Shown here: positions 1 through 12,324 of the stretch, piece by piece | How positions within the stretch are numbered: position 1 is the stretch's first letter | Layout: the number at the start of each line of letters is the position of its first letter | Assembly (NCBI RefSeq): GCF_022682495.2 | Contig: NC_071388.1 | Location: 177,597,622 to 177,661,621 of the forward strand | From: Desmodus rotundus | Lineage: Eukaryota > Chordata > Mammalia > Chiroptera > Phyllostomidae | Length of the DNA: 64,000 nucleotides | Direction: 5' to 3' | Translations under genes and position numbers: made by a program | The notes under the pieces: model-generated | What the model was told of the DNA's origin: nothing | What the model saw: the letters and a program-made list of their open reading frames with translations, nothing else | Database searches by the model: none

Positions 1-439
1 ACAAGCAATGTGCTAGGCATAACTTCATGCAAGTTTACCCATCATTCTCCTTGGTTTATTTCCTGGATGTGTTTGTCAAGAAGATGGCCAGAATATGTAA
101 ATAATTTCAATTCTATTTGCCTATCAGATCATTTTCCAAAAAATCCATTGAATTTCTTCCATTAGCAATGAAAGTATACTCCTATCACCACATTCGCTAA
201 CATTTTGTTGTTAGTTTATTTTGTGCTATGTAATTAGTTTTAGTGTCTGTGGGGCTGTATATTTAGCCTTGTGAAAATATGTGAATATAAACTATGTTCC
301 TCAAATATTTTACCACAGGCTTGTTTAGAAGTTCTTGTCATACTTTTCTCTTTCTTGTTCTTGACATTTCAAGTCATCTTATCTTACCAATTAAATAGGT
401 ACTATAAATTTGCTTAAATTTATTGAAGTGCATACTTAC

Positions 440-652
440 TATTCCAACACCAAGATGATCTCACTGGTACTTTCATAGACTTCATGAAGATTAACCACGT
501 GGGGGCAGGGCTTTGCCAGTTCCAGCACGGCAATCTCGTGCAGGATCTCTGCCCGACAGTCCTGTCCTCTTCTCCTCTTTTTTAGAAATTTGGCAGCATA
601 CTCTTGGCCAGTAGATTTTGATATACACTGTCTAACCACAGCAAATTTTCCT
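440..652 (-). CDS. STK17B: STK17B coding exon 3 (kinase N-lobe)
   Basis: Internal coding exon of the DAP-kinase-family serine/threonine kinase STK17B (DRAK2), a nuclear/cytoplasmic kinase linked to apoptosis and T-cell receptor threshold setting. The 213-bp exon completes the glycine loop begun in exon 2 (LGRGKFAVV), then gives the ATP-anchoring lysine in YAAKFLKK (residue 62 counted from the start codon), the basic [10 protein letters not shown] stretch, helix C ([10 protein letters not shown]) and the strand IILVLE that leads into the hinge. The acceptor is TTCCCCAG at 653-658 and the donor is GTAAGT at 439-434, both read on the minus strand. The exon starts and ends inside codons; the exon 2 join rebuilds Arg41. 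Recognition rests on near identity to human STK17B as I remember it. A few conservative differences are visible (for example PCPHVVNL). The paralogue STK17A is less likely because the [16 protein letters not shown] run is the DRAK2 version. Later exons are outside the window. Confidence 0.96.
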
Positions 653-2764
653 CTGGGGAAAAAATACGGACAATCAATTTCAACTTTTCCATAAAGAGCA
701 ATGTTAGCATAACACAAACACAGTGATACCTCAAATTTAAAGTTAATCCTTTCAAAAAATCATGCCATGAAATTTTTCTTTCTTCTCCTAACTGCTGCAT
801 GTACTTTTATAAAATGTATAGTACTATCACATAAAAATGAAAAGAGCAAATGTAACAATAGGATAGACAGTATTATATTTGTTCTCCACTATTAATGCAT
901 TATCATTGTAGGGGAGACCTTATTTTTATGCCCATGCAATCTCTTCATTTAAATTATTGTGTTTAAGTACCACAACAATCCTATCCAGTAAGTGCTGTTC
1001 TATTTTGCGGGCCCCAGAGAGGATAGGTATCTTGGTCTATTTCCAAAGACTGTACCCGTAATAGCTTGAACTCTCTAATCAAAATAGCTTTCTTTCAAAT
1101 ATAAAAAATTAAGATGAACGCAAAAAATGAGTACTTGATATTTATTAGTGTAATCATTTTGCCTTTCAACACCACTTTTAATAACTTAGAAGCTTTTTAT
1201 AACAATTTGTCAGTTGTATTACCAATAAATTTCTTAATATTGCTCAGCAGTTTATGAAGCCTGTAACAGAGACCAAAGATATATACGTCGTATGGAGAGT
1301 ATCCAAAGACACTTCACCATCACCTAAGAAAATTAATGGTTATTAACAGCTATGTACAAACTCACCCATTACAGTCACGTATATCATTTTAGGAATAGAT
1401 GTGTGTTTAGCTCTCTCCAACAGAAATGCTCAGGATTTCAGCCAAAATTTAAAGACATAGGCAAATTTGTATATTCTCAGCCTGTAGTTGCCCAAAATCT
1501 AGTTTCCCAAAGACCTAAAGCTATTTTTTGGTAATGCTATTTTAAGATACTAATAACAGCTATTAACTGCCTACCCAGAAAAATGTACACTTTCTCCTAA
1601 ATAGAAAGATTTACATACAATTCCAGGGGGTTTTCAGATTTCAAAGCCCATTCATAAACCTTCTAAGCCTAAGTACAGGGAATTCAAAATTAAGAACTTC
1701 TATCCTAAGGCTCAACTTACTCTCTAGATACTAAAAAATCAAGTATAAATAAGGGATATTCAGAGAGTAACTTCTGTTCTACTACTTTAGAATATACTTC
1801 TAACATAAATATTAGGTACTTCACAAGGAAAACTTTTTAATACATTTGATATTTAAATTTGGGGTAAAATCTATTGCTTGATTGTATTTTACTTACTATT
1901 CTCAAAGACCAGGATGACAAAGATTCCTACTCTTCATTTCCCAAATTTTCTTCAAATCGGTGCCAATGAAATATACTGGAAATCAAGCTGAAAAATTACA
2001 GCTACTAATGCCAAAAAAGTGACCAAGCTATTATTTGACTCTTCTACATTTATCAAACTATATACATCAACTCAATAAAGCTGCATGTACAAACGTGACT
2101 CTTTGAAAGAACTTTTCTTTTATTATTTGATGATGTTTAAATTTAACTATACAATATTTTCTTACTGTATGCAAAAGGAATACAAATTAATGCATTTCAA
2201 TTTGCACACAAAAAGTTAATCATTCCCCTAATTTTCTATTCAAAGCACTCATGTTCTAGAGATTTTATACTGAATAAACTGAGTCAGACTAAGATGAAAT
2301 GAGTCATGAAAGGTCATATATGGAACTGGAGTGCCAGGAATTAAACTGTGGAATGTGAATTCCTAGCTTTCTGTTCTGAAACACTACAGAACAATTCCTT
2401 CAAGATAGTTTTTTTAAGAAGTGTAACTCACTTCTGCCAATTCTTTCTTAGATTTAGAAGCAAAAATTTGCCTAGAACAGAAAAGGAAATTGTAAGTTTT
2501 ATGAAGAAATCCACTTTGTAAAACTTAAGAAACAGAAACTAGTAGGCCAAGAAAACTGTCCACCTGGTTTATAGCACCAATTCTGATAATTCAGTTCAGC
2601 TGTAATTTTATAAATTTATCTACAAGCCAGGATTTTCTCAGAAACAAAATTACATAATAACACTTTATATCTATTATTTCAGGTACTCTAAATATGCTTT
2701 CTTAAACAAGTTTAGTGCTCACTAATCCAGGGCAAAGGTGACCACATGACTAAATAATTATTTA

Positions 2765-2900
2765 TTTGCCAATGTTCACCATTAAGTAAAAGACCCATGA
2801 AGGCAGAAACCCTGTGTGTCCTATTACAACAGTAATTATAAAATCTACACTTTGCTAACTAACACATAATAAAAACTAAAACACCTGTTGAATGAATGCA
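2765..2900 (+). repeat. L2 3'-end fragment (weak)
   Basis: The order of phrases resembling 'gaaggcagaaaccctgtgtgtc … ctgttgaatgaatgca' follows the L2 3' tail, which typically ends in repeated TGAATGAA. It is old and diverged. Confidence 0.4.
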
Positions 2901-4789
2901 AGAGTTAAGAACTTCCTGTAATACCTTATATTGTGCTATTTTGAATCCTGTACTTAAAGCATTTATATTTTTAAAGCTTATTTGAGATTCCAATAACATT
3001 ATACATATATATTCATTTATAAACTATTAAATAAGGTAATATTTATCAAATGACTTAGAAAAAATTATTTGATTTCTACTCTAAAATGCTAATTGTGGTT
3101 TAGAAGTATCAAAAATAAACTTCAATACATAATGCTTCTATATCAAATTTTATCAGAAGCATTTAAAAAAAAATATAAACCCTTAACAAATACATATAAT
3201 TAATTCATACCCTAAAAAGGCAAACCTGACTAGATTTCCCAGCAGTGAAAAGGTCTAGTAGTTACCCTTCTGCATTCTAGAATAGACAATAAAATGTGAA
3301 AGGAGGGGGGAGGTAAGCCACAAAGGAAGCTGACGTTTATTTCTGCACTGGCCTCGCCCTTCTGACCACAGAAGGCCTATGAAATCTTGCCTCAGTTAGG
3401 GGAAGGGTAAAAAAAAAACTTACCCAACATGTTAAAAAAACAGGAACAATACAGAGTTTTGAGAATAGTCAAAAATGAACTGTTAGCTTTTACATGTTAC
3501 TTTAGTTTGCTACAGGAAAATGAATTCTGAAACACTAACATGTTAATATTAATAAAAAGCAATTGATTTAGAAAGATAACTTGTTAGTTCACCACATGTC
3601 AGACTTATGTTTATATACTTCAAAATGTACAAGCCTCAGGAGAAACAAGGTTATGATCCTAACTTCCATTTCACAAAGGTACAGAATATTAACATTGGTA
3701 ATGGCATTAAAAGAACTTAAAGCAAGTTCTTGGCAGATGAAAGGTCATGATTTCTAATTTATCAAGGTTTTCTAATTAGATATATCAATACTTACCAGAT
3801 GACTCAGTAGCCCATATCAATTAAAAGAAAAATTATAGGTCTCTTTCATAAAGATATTAGCAGATGGGATATTAGAAATCTGAATTTGTTTTAATCAGAT
3901 TCCAACAAGTTTTTGCTCTAAAATGTTAAAAAGTACATTGGGTTCCAGTTTATGATTTTTATGATGGCCTCTCATTTGTAAAACAATTTAGAATTATTAA
4001 TATTGTCCTCTGCAAAGTTTAACTTCTCCAAAACCCTTAAAGAAAAAAAATATTTTATACTTTCTAGCTCTCATAATATCCCACATTTTACAAAGTTAAT
4101 TTAATAAATGAATGTACATTTACTCATCAAAACTGCAACTTAGACAAACAGAAAAGAACACCCTTCATTGTGTGCACTGTTCGAGGCATATTCAGTTACC
4201 CGCTCAAAGCAGTTTCCAAACATTTACTGCAACAGAAAGAAAATTGTAGACATCTAGTCGGCCCTCTCATCTTAAAGGAAAGGAAATCACACAACTAAGT
4301 AGATCACATAACTTTAGGCAATTTTAGGTTCAGAGTAAAAATAGGTCAGGTGACTTCAGCTTAATCCATTTTGACAACATACTAAAGGATGCCATTTGAC
4401 ACATACTTGACATAGCTGATAAAAAATAAAAAAGAAAACTCCTAATGGAGTCTTATGCTATCTCAAATAAAGTTTTGTTCTACTGTGGATGGTAAGATAT
4501 TGACAATACTCTGTCCATGCTGAGTCTCCTTGTTTTAAGACTAACAATGAAAAATACAGAGTGGTGCAGAAGAGGATTACTGCATCAAGGAGAGCTACCT
4601 GGAAGTCAGGCCGTAAGATGGGCATTTAAGGAAACTGGCAATGTTTAGCCATATTCAAATCTCTGAAGGATTTTCACATGGACATTATATGCAGCTACAA
4701 AAAGAGAACTATGTTTATTGGGTGGGTGTTAACAAGAGTAGAAAACAGAACTTGCTGTGGCTAATAAGTGCCCACAAAATGGAACAGAC

Positions 4790-4950
4790 ACATTCTAAGG
4801 TAGTGAGTTCCCCATCACTGAAGCATTCAAGTTGAGGCTGAATAAACAGCTTGTTAGGAAAATTATAGAATACTGTTGCTGTACTACATAGAAAATTGTG
4901 TCATAAGACCACTGACCATCGAAGTCCTTCCAACACAGATTCTATGACTA
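4790..4950 (+). repeat. CR1/L3-type LINE fragment
   Basis: The stretch 'gtagtgagttccccatcact … attcaagttgaggctgaata … ttccaacacagattctatga' follows the conserved 3' region of amniote CR1/L3 LINEs, including the terminal ATTCTATGA motif. This is an ancient insertion; its 5' boundary is unclear and may extend to about 4560. Confidence 0.6.
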
Positions 4951-5794
4951 TTCCATGTGAGAAACAGGTAAGTAAAAGAAAACTTATGCTTTCCTATTAT
5001 AATGCAAAAAGAAATAATTATAGATTTAGAACTAAACAATTTTTAAAAATCATTCTGAAAGGTTTTAAAACTATATCTTTTAATAAACCTAAAACTGTAT
5101 CTTTTGAGGACCCAAGCATTTGGCACATATGATTAAATAAATATGCCAGAAATTACGAAATGCACTTTCACATTTACTTCTTAGTCTGATAAGGTGGATA
5201 TCATCCTTATTTTACAAAATAAAGATTGCATCCAAAATCTGCCAAGAACATAATTACTTTTCATAATTTAATTTTTGTTTTGATATTGAGATTTTCAAAG
5301 ATAAAAATCAATCATACTATTTTACTGTACATTCATCAATACAAACACACTTAGTAAATTAGTAAACCATTTTAATATTAGCCAAACGCTTGCCTCCAGA
5401 ACTAAAATCAAACTAAGGACAGAAACTGATCACTATCTTCTAACCCTTTGTTAAGTGTTTTTAATTTAAAGCTCAACAGGTGCTGAATATATAACTTAAA
5501 TAACTTGGTACATCTTTTGTAACTTCCATATGGATGAAAATAGTAGCACCAAATAGTTTTATAATCTCAGATCACAACTATGCATTGAGGAATTTTCACC
5601 TTGCTTAAATCAAAACATTAATATTAGTGTAAGTATAAGTTTTACTTATAGAACATACATTCTTTGTCATACAGAATTATACAATCAAATGAGTTAATTT
5701 TTTTTGTTTAATTTAGGAAAGAAGAGGAGAATCTAACCATTTATTGTTTTTAGCCCAGCACAGTATCCTAGGGATTTTTTTATTTAACAAAAAC

Positions 5795-5960
5795 TTATAT
5801 AGCACTCTACTAAGTGCTTTGTATATATTAACTAATTTAGTCCTCACAACAACCAGTAAGATAGATATAATTATCTTCATCTCCACTTCTCCGATGAGGA
5901 AACTACAGCACCAAAGAGGTACAGTAATTTCATTGAGGTCACGGAGCTTGTGGGCAGTTC
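5795..5960 (-). repeat. MIR SINE, reverse orientation
   Basis: Reads as a reversed MIR core: 'gtgctttgtatatattaact', 'ttagtcctcacaacaacc', 'gatgaggaaact' and 'attgaggtcac' occur in the correct order for an inverted MIR. Confidence 0.75.
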
Positions 5961-6222
5961 ACTATGCTAAGCTGCCTCTTCCCATATACTACCTCAAAGA
6001 AAAACCCTGACCTCCTACCAGGGACTCTAAAGGTAGGTAGAATATACCATTTACCCGAATAGCTCACTAACCTTCTTGTCAGTTAAGACTAGACCTTGCA
6101 TAACAGCAGAAATGATGACTTTTCTTTCTAATCATTGTTAAATAATGATTGAGTTTATATAAAACTGTGAATTTATACAAAATGTAAATTTAAACAGCAT
6201 ACACATCATAAAATTTCCTTAC

Positions 6223-6344
6223 CTTCCTAGCTCGTTAGATGTCAGTGTATAAAAATTATTAAAGTTTTCCATTTTTATTGGAGTTTGAGGAGTTGTAGTT
6301 AGCAAGCCTGAAATACTTCGGCAATCAAATCTTCTCCTCGACAT
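6223..6344 (-). CDS. STK17B: STK17B coding exon 2, start codon to residue 41
   Basis: First coding part of STK17B. The ATG is at 6344-6342, with A at position -3 (a good Kozak context). It opens the DRAK2 N-terminus beginning MSRRRFDCRSISGLL, a short non-catalytic extension before the kinase domain. The 122-bp coding part ends in ELGR with the donor GTAAGG at 6222-6217, and the arginine codon AG|A is completed by the exon at 440-652. The start is chosen because MSRRRF matches the known N-terminus of the family and the phase is exact. Acceptor: AG at 6390-6389, so the full exon is 6223-6388 with 44 bases of 5' UTR. Intron 2 (653-6222) separates it from the next exon. Confidence 0.95.
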
Positions 6345-6388
6345 GTTAGATGACTTCCAGATATGCTTCTTTTGTCACTTATTTTCAC
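6345..6388 (-). other. STK17B: STK17B 5' UTR within exon 2
   Basis: Non-coding leader between the acceptor (…TTTAAATAG, AG at 6390-6389 on the minus strand) and the ATG. It contains no upstream ATG that I can see. The T-rich run at 6391-6403 serves as a polypyrimidine tract. Confidence 0.75.
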
Positions 6389-7015
6389 CTATTTAAAAAA
6401 AAAGAGAAGATAGCAGATATAACTTAAATGTAGTTAAGAAAAAAAAAGATGTTATCTCAGTCAGACAGGATGTCCATTACATTATCAGCTCCAAATACAG
6501 CTATCAGATACAACTAAAAAGAAGATTTAAAGAGCACATTCTACCCACAAGGGAAAAGATGCACACATAAACTGCTATCACCTCTTTGGCACTTGAAAGT
6601 ATTGACTTCATTCTGAATAAAGCTACTGTAAAAAACCTACTGTATTTCCTACTGTAAAATTCTTTAGAATAGTTACAATAAAAATTAAACTCTCATTCTT
6701 TAAAGTTGTATCTTTACAATTTATCATAGCAAAGTAAAGATTATTCTTTTTAAATTTAATTTCATATGGCCAAACAAATTTGGTGTGAATTCACCTTTTG
6801 TGAGTCATAATACTGACATCTGAATGACTACAAGAAATGGAATTTGTTTCACAGACTGTCTACATTTCAATACTAAGTTCAGAAACTGTCATAGGTCTTA
6901 GAGTTTCTTTCTTTTGGCAGAACCAAGCACAGAGGCTGCCATATATGAAGAGCTCTATAATTTTGTTGGATGAGTGACTGACCATACGGAAAAACTTATT
7001 CTGGAATTCTGAAAT

Positions 7016-7078
7016 ATATATATATATATATGCACACATATATACATATACATATGTGTGTATATATATATATATAAT
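7016..7078. repeat. (TA)n-rich microsatellite
   Basis: Two TA runs flank an interrupted CA/TA centre with local two-fold symmetry (TATATGCACACATATA … CATATGTGTGTATATA). This is a low-complexity sequence that can fold back on itself. Confidence 0.9.
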
Positions 7079-7619
7079 ATGAAGCTCATATTTATCTCAA
7101 ACTTTATGATATTTGCATGTTTTCGGTTTTAACATCAAAACTACTATTTCATATTATAATAGCAGACTATGTATTTTAAGATACTTCTCACTTTCTGCTG
7201 TGCCTGTCTAATAAATGATCCAGTATTATCCTTCTAGTGCCCCCCTTATAGTAACCCCCTAGGCTTTTGTTTTTTCTCTGCCACATTTTTGCCCTCCTTA
7301 TTTCCTACTTGACATAGTGTTTACCTACCTAAATCCAAATATGACTAAATTCAACTTAGCAAATAAGCAGAGTCGACTGAGTTCAGTTCTTTTAGCTTGT
7401 TCTCTTGATTTTATTGTGAAATCAGAATTTTTTTTCCCTCTGACTCTCTTGGTCTTTGAGAATACAAAGACTTCATTAGTTTGGGGGTACATCTCTAGTA
7501 ATCTACGGGTAGCAGTGTAACATTCTAAAATAACATTTGGACTGAATCACATATAGGTCTGAATCCCATTTATCCAGAATATGGGCTATGAGATCTTCAC
7601 TGAATTAACTTTGGTACCG

Positions 7620-8003
7620 TTATGGGCTGAACTGTGCTCCCCTCAAAATTCGTATGTTGAAATCCTAACCGCCAATACCTTACAAAGTGACTATATTTGG
7701 AGATAGGGCCTTTAAAAAGGTAATTAAGATAAAAAATGAGGTGATTAGGGTGGGCCCTAATCCAACAGGACTGATGTCCTTACAAAAATAAAGGAGATCA
7801 GAACACAGAAATACACAGAAGGAAGAGCATGTGAACACAGGCAAAAGGCCAACTACACACCAAAGAGAAAGGCCTCCGGAGACACAGACCCTGCCCACAC
7901 TGCTCTCAAACTACTACTCTCCAGAATTGTTGAGACAATAAATTTATGTTGCTTTACTCACACAGTCTGTAGTACTTTATTATGGCGGCCTAGTAAACTA
8001 CTT
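7620..8003 (-). mobile_element. MLT1-type LTR (ERVL-MaLR), reverse orientation
   Basis: The reverse complement starts TAGTTTACTAGGCCGCCATA and ends at CCCATAAC, matching the MLT1 layout (TGTATTAGTTTGCTAGGGCTGCCATAACAAAG … AACCCATAACA from memory). Internal landmarks such as 'gggtgggccctaatccaa' and 'ggagatagggccttt' agree. It is a solo LTR with no internal retroviral region nearby. Confidence 0.8.
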
Positions 8004-8114
8004 TAATATAGCTTCTTCTAAAAATAAATAAATATTTCAAATAAAAATCATAATAAATGTTTGTTTTTTCAACTTTATTACTCTGCCATACTGTGTTTAA
8101 ATTAAAATAACTAA

Positions 8115-8300
8115 GACATCACAGATTCGGTTGAAGTTGGTCCCTTCTTTTCATCCCCCATTTACATTCCCACTACCACTGCCTGGGAGGGCTCTTCACT
8201 TTCTTGTCAACATTTGCCCCATTCGAACTTTTAATTTTCGTCAGTCTAGTGTGATGAAGGTGAAATGGAATTTTGTAACTTACTTTCCAGTTCTCTGATT
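8115..8300 (-). repeat. possible L1 3'-region fragment
   Basis: 'tttacattcccactaccact' and 'gtgatgaaggtgaaatgg' resemble the reverse complement of an L1 3' region. The match is diverged and short, so the family is uncertain. Confidence 0.4.
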
Positions 8301-8496
8301 ACGAGGGAGGAATGTTTCAATCCTGATGCCTCTAAAGTATGGAAGATAAAACAGAATCTACCTTGCAGAGCTCTAAAGATTAAAAATTAAAGGGACTCAT
8401 GGACATGGACAACTGTAGGCTGACTGCCAGAGCACGGGGAGGTATAAGGCAACTAAATGGCAATGGAAAAAAATACAATAAGATCAAATAAAAATA

Positions 8497-8518
8497 TACA
8501 GACACACACACACACACA
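8497..8518. repeat. (CA)n microsatellite
   Basis: Short run of alternating CA after 'atatacagacac'. Confidence 0.85.
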
Positions 8519-8685
8519 GGAAGAAGAGATGTACCTGTATCATGGATACAAATTGAGCTACATTCCCAACATTGTTCATCAATCAGGACTTGGAAAACAT
8601 GAGAACAAGAACATATCAAATTTAATCACAGAGACAGAATACAAGCTCCTGAGTCTAAGATGTTCATCTCATCTACATTCTAGAA

Positions 8686-8881
8686 CACAGGTGGCAAACA
8701 CAAGGCCCTCGGACTGAATCTCGCCCTCCACCTTGTTTTATCCAGCCTGGCACCTTGTTTCTACCTGGCAGCAGCGCCGAGCTCCTTGCCCCTAGTTAAA
8801 GAGTAGTTACATTTATACAGTCCTAAAATTACATTCAGCCCTTTGATGTGGCCCCCGGTGAACATGAGGTTGACACCCCTG
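8686..8881. mobile_element. nhAT-type MITE (196 bp) with 8-bp target duplication
   Basis: Non-autonomous hAT element. The left end is CACAGGTGGCAAACACAAGG; the right end, read inward on the minus strand, is CAGGGGTGTCAACCTCATG, giving an imperfect terminal inverted repeat. A perfect 8-bp direct repeat TTCTAGAA flanks it at 8678-8685 and 8882-8889, as expected for hAT insertion. The interior has no coding capacity. It resembles the nhAT elements abundant in Myotis and other vesper bats, supporting the taxonomic call and a relatively young age compared with the MIR/L2 background. Confidence 0.85.
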
Positions 8882-9089
8882 TTCTAGAATCTGAGATGTT
8901 TGTACATGCTGTAATATATCAGCTACCAAGTGATCTATTCATAAGAACTCTAGTAGAACTAAGATATATTTTACAAATAAATATTTTCTGCTCTTAAGTT
9001 TCAAAAGAGTCTTTATAGGGCTCACATGTTGTCAAAAGTGTTTGTTCAATGAAGCTTTATAAAAGTGAAAAATAAAAAATAAAAAGCTG

Positions 9090-9425
9090 GTGGAATGAAT
9101 GAACCCCAAAGTCCAACAATAGGGAAATGGTTAAATACACCTAAATAATAGGATATTAACTCAAAAATTTTGCTTTCAAAGAATCTTTTAAACTCAAATT
9201 ATTAAGTGAAAAAAGAAGATAAAAAACTTTACAATATAATTTTGTGGGAAAATATAAAAGCAAATAAATAGAAGAAAAGACTGGAAAACTATGGCAAAAT
9301 GTTAACAGTGGTTATTTTTGGGTAGTGTGATTATGGCAGTATTTTACTTTCCTGTGTTTGAGTTATCCACACTAAGCAATTACTACTTGATAATCAACAA
9401 AAATTAATAAATACCTTTGGATAAA
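9090..9425 (+). repeat. L1 3'-end fragment
   Basis: 'caacaatagggaaatggttaaatacac … ggatattaac … attaagtgaaaaaag … ggcaaaatgttaacagtgg' follows the usual order of an older L1 3' end in forward orientation, finishing in an A-rich segment. Confidence 0.55.
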
Positions 9426-9551
9426 AAAAGATGGATGTAAACATATATGACTGGACTCTATGCAAAAACCCATTTGCAATAGCAAAACATAACTCCATAC
9501 ATTAAGAGTTCACTTGGCTAGTACTTTGAGAGCCATTACTACTCAGGTTTT

Positions 9552-9773
9552 GGGTTGCTTTTTTTTAAAGATTTTATTTATTTACTTTCAGAGAGAGGAG
9601 AAGGGAGAGAGAGAAACACTGATGTGTGAGAGAAACATCGATTGGTTGCCTCCTGCCTGTCCCTAACTGGGGACCTGGCCTGCAACCCAGGCACGTGCCC
9701 TGACAAGGAATAGAACTGGCGACCTTTTGGTTCGTAGGCCAGCACTCAATCCACCTCGCTATACCAGCCAGGG
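9552..9773 (-). mobile_element. VES SINE, reverse orientation, 13-bp TSD
   Basis: tRNA-derived bat SINE on the minus strand. The head CCCTGGCTGGTATAGCGAGG lies at the right end, the B-box-like promoter in the middle, and the T-run (A-tail on the other strand) at about 9558-9566. Direct repeats CTACTCAGGTTTT at 9539-9551 and 9774-9786 mark target-primed retroposition. It lies in STK17B intron 1 in the same orientation as the gene. Confidence 0.9.
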
Positions 9774-11295
9774 CTACTCAGGTTTTTTTAAGGTCTCAAT
9801 ATTTTCACTGCATTCATATAGAGCAGATGGTGTTCATTATCCCAATAATAGGTCAGTTCTTATACAGAGACCACATAAGCAGTTAGAATAAATACTGAGC
9901 AAGAATTAATGTCTTGCTTAATCCTGCATAGAAAAAACAATTTAAGAAATTCCAAATAAATGTTATAGTTATAATTCTATATAATGAATAACAATTTGTA
10001 ACCTGAAGACACATGCCTCTATTATGACTGCCACTTGTGAAAATCCACACTCATCCTGGGACCCCTCCAAAAAAAAATCCAAAATGAGATACCCAAACAC
10101 ACTGAATACCTATTATTTAGTTACATTATAAGGAAAAAGAACTTAGTTTTTTTTTTTAAATGACTGAAATGGATGATAATATAAATAAGGCTTTATTACT
10201 CAAGCTACTTAGCAGTATTTCCTCGTAGAGGACTTTGGCTTGTGTTTATTTTTCACCCTAACAAATTTTTCTTCACTCACATGTACTGTTGGTCATCATG
10301 GTGAATTAATATACCACATGTATTTGTGTGATAATACATGGAGCTGAAAACAGCATTGGGCAATCAGCAATTTTAAAATATATGTTAGTACAAAGATCAT
10401 TATTTGAACTCTGATGCATTTTACTATGGCTCAAAATATGCTAGAACACAAGCCAGGTGTCAGACAAAACAAAAAGCACATTTCTGAAGACTGAATCTTA
10501 AACTTACCTACTTATTGCTAATATACAGTAGCTGTGTTACAAACTGTGTTAGACATCCATATAACATCCCTTAAGTGCTTTGCCTTCCATTTACTGCCCT
10601 TGAACCAGTTGCCACAGCCTAGATATTTTTCCATTTCCTCCCCTTTGGCCAATTTTGGATATAGCACAGCTGAATGTCACGTCTGTTCACCAAAACCTTC
10701 ACAAACATCTGGTTGCCCTTCATATAAAATTTATAGGAGGTACACAAAGGTTATCAGTAAGCTCTCTATCTCATCTATTCTCTTTAACTCCAACAAACAA
10801 TCTGCAACCTTTTCTTGTTTTCTACTCCAATGCACAGACCTATAACTGATTCGGAATAAGCAATATGTCTCACTCCACTTGAAATACATTTCACAACACT
10901 TTATTAGGCTATACTAATAAAAATATTAAGGGACTTAGTAAATTTGTTTGTATACATGTGTTTGTGTATGTGTAGGCACACAATCATAGACACATCAAGC
11001 ACTAGAAACAGTAAAAGGGTAATAGAGAGCAAGATACAATTAAGCTTTCAATTACACAGTACCACTAGGAATAATGGTATCTCTAACTTATTTTCAAAGA
11101 TTTTTTTCATTAACTCCCATTAACAATAATTAGAATAAGAATTCAGATATGCATCAGTGAAGAAAGGAACAGAAGGAAATGTTAGACTTGAATCTGGACC
11201 TTACTTGAAGGGAGAAAGCTAATGTGATGTGATCAAAAGTAGACAAACGATCCTTATAAATCTCTGAGTAGCTCTATTTTTAAAATATTCATCAC

Positions 11296-11324
11296 GATTT
11301 TCATTTCATGAAAATCATGAAATG
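11296..11324. repeat. two overlapping perfect inverted repeats
   Basis: GATTTTCAT (11296-11304) pairs with ATGAAAATC (11308-11316). CATTTCATG (11302-11310) pairs with CATGAAATG (11316-11324). The two 9-bp hairpins are mutually exclusive because they share bases. Confidence 0.85.
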
Positions 11325-11429
11325 ATATTTTTATAATATTTATATAAAAATACTTTTATAAAAGCAGAACGTACCCTATACAATAGTTGAAAACACCTAG
11401 AGAATTAAATTGCTTACTTTGATATCTTC

Positions 11430-11870
11430 CTTAGCTTCTGAGCGCTACCTACAAGCTACTAAGTCCCTGCAGCACGACACACAAAGCCCTTGCGGCCAGA
11501 TGCACACCAGTTTCATTTCCTGCCACACTCACATCTCATATTTTGCCTCCACCTCTCTCTTTTACTTTCCTGCCTGAAACATCCTTTTTACCTTCCCTTA
11601 AATGGCTAACTTCTCTTATACATCCATCTCCCTTCCCCCACCCGACACTGAAAGCTTTGACTTTTTAAAAACCCACAGGTTGGGTTAAGTGCCTCTCCTT
11701 TATGCCTCAAATATCTCTTTATCTCAATATCTAAGGTGTTAGAGCCCAATTATGTTCAGTGTCTAAAGGGCAGCAACCATGTACTTTTGTGTCTAAACTC
11801 CTAACATGGTGTCTGGCACCTAGTGGGAATTTTCAAAATGTTTCATGAACTGAATTATAAGAATTAATGA
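11430..11870 (+). repeat. L2 LINE 3' region
   Basis: Forward L2 landmarks: 'cacactcacatctcatattt', 'actttcctgcctgaaac' and, near the 3' end, 'aaagggcagcaaccatgtac', 'atggtgtctggcacctagtg' and 'atgtttcatgaactgaa'. Confidence 0.65.
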
Positions 11871-12324
11871 AATACAGCAAGAATTTTTAAGTACACCTCA
11901 TATCACCAAGAGTTGTGCAGAACTTGAGATCCATCTTGAAAGTATATATTATAACTTCAAATGCAGCTAGTATTTGGCTAAATAAGGCATATTTTAAATT
12001 GCTATTAGTGAATTTCATTTCTAAATAGGATGGCTACAAAGTATGAGAACACAGACAAAATTATTTTATCATGTATCATAATGCAATACCAATGGACCGC
12101 TTATTTTGTATTTACCTACCTTTCCAGACTAGGTGGCCACCTGTTTTTATGTAAATACCTACTTCAACTAAGGAAATCAGTATTTTAAGAGCTATCTCAA
12201 CCAAGAAATTAATTCAGATATTTCCTTGTCAAGGACTAATCAATCTAGATTTTCCTGAAATAAATTTGAAAGGCAATGGAAAGCAGAGTGAGCCACAAGA
12301 TTACTAGAAAACAACTCCTTTCTA

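Larger units (their letters stand above)
653..6222 (-). other. STK17B: STK17B intron 2, AT-rich, with old repeats
   Basis: About 5.6 kb of AT-rich intron with canonical GT/AG ends. Recognisable contents: a weak L2 tail near 2765-2900, a CR1/L3-type fragment near 4790-4950 and a reversed MIR near 5795-5960. The rest (including 653-2760 and 2900-4550) shows no gene, RNA or repeat that I can name. Open frames here are short and lack any coding signature. Confidence 0.8.

Noticed and set aside
7618..8003. Possible endogenous retrovirus
   Set aside because: Only an LTR is present (as also at 18.4 and 44.4 kb); no gag, pol or env coding region accompanies any of the three.
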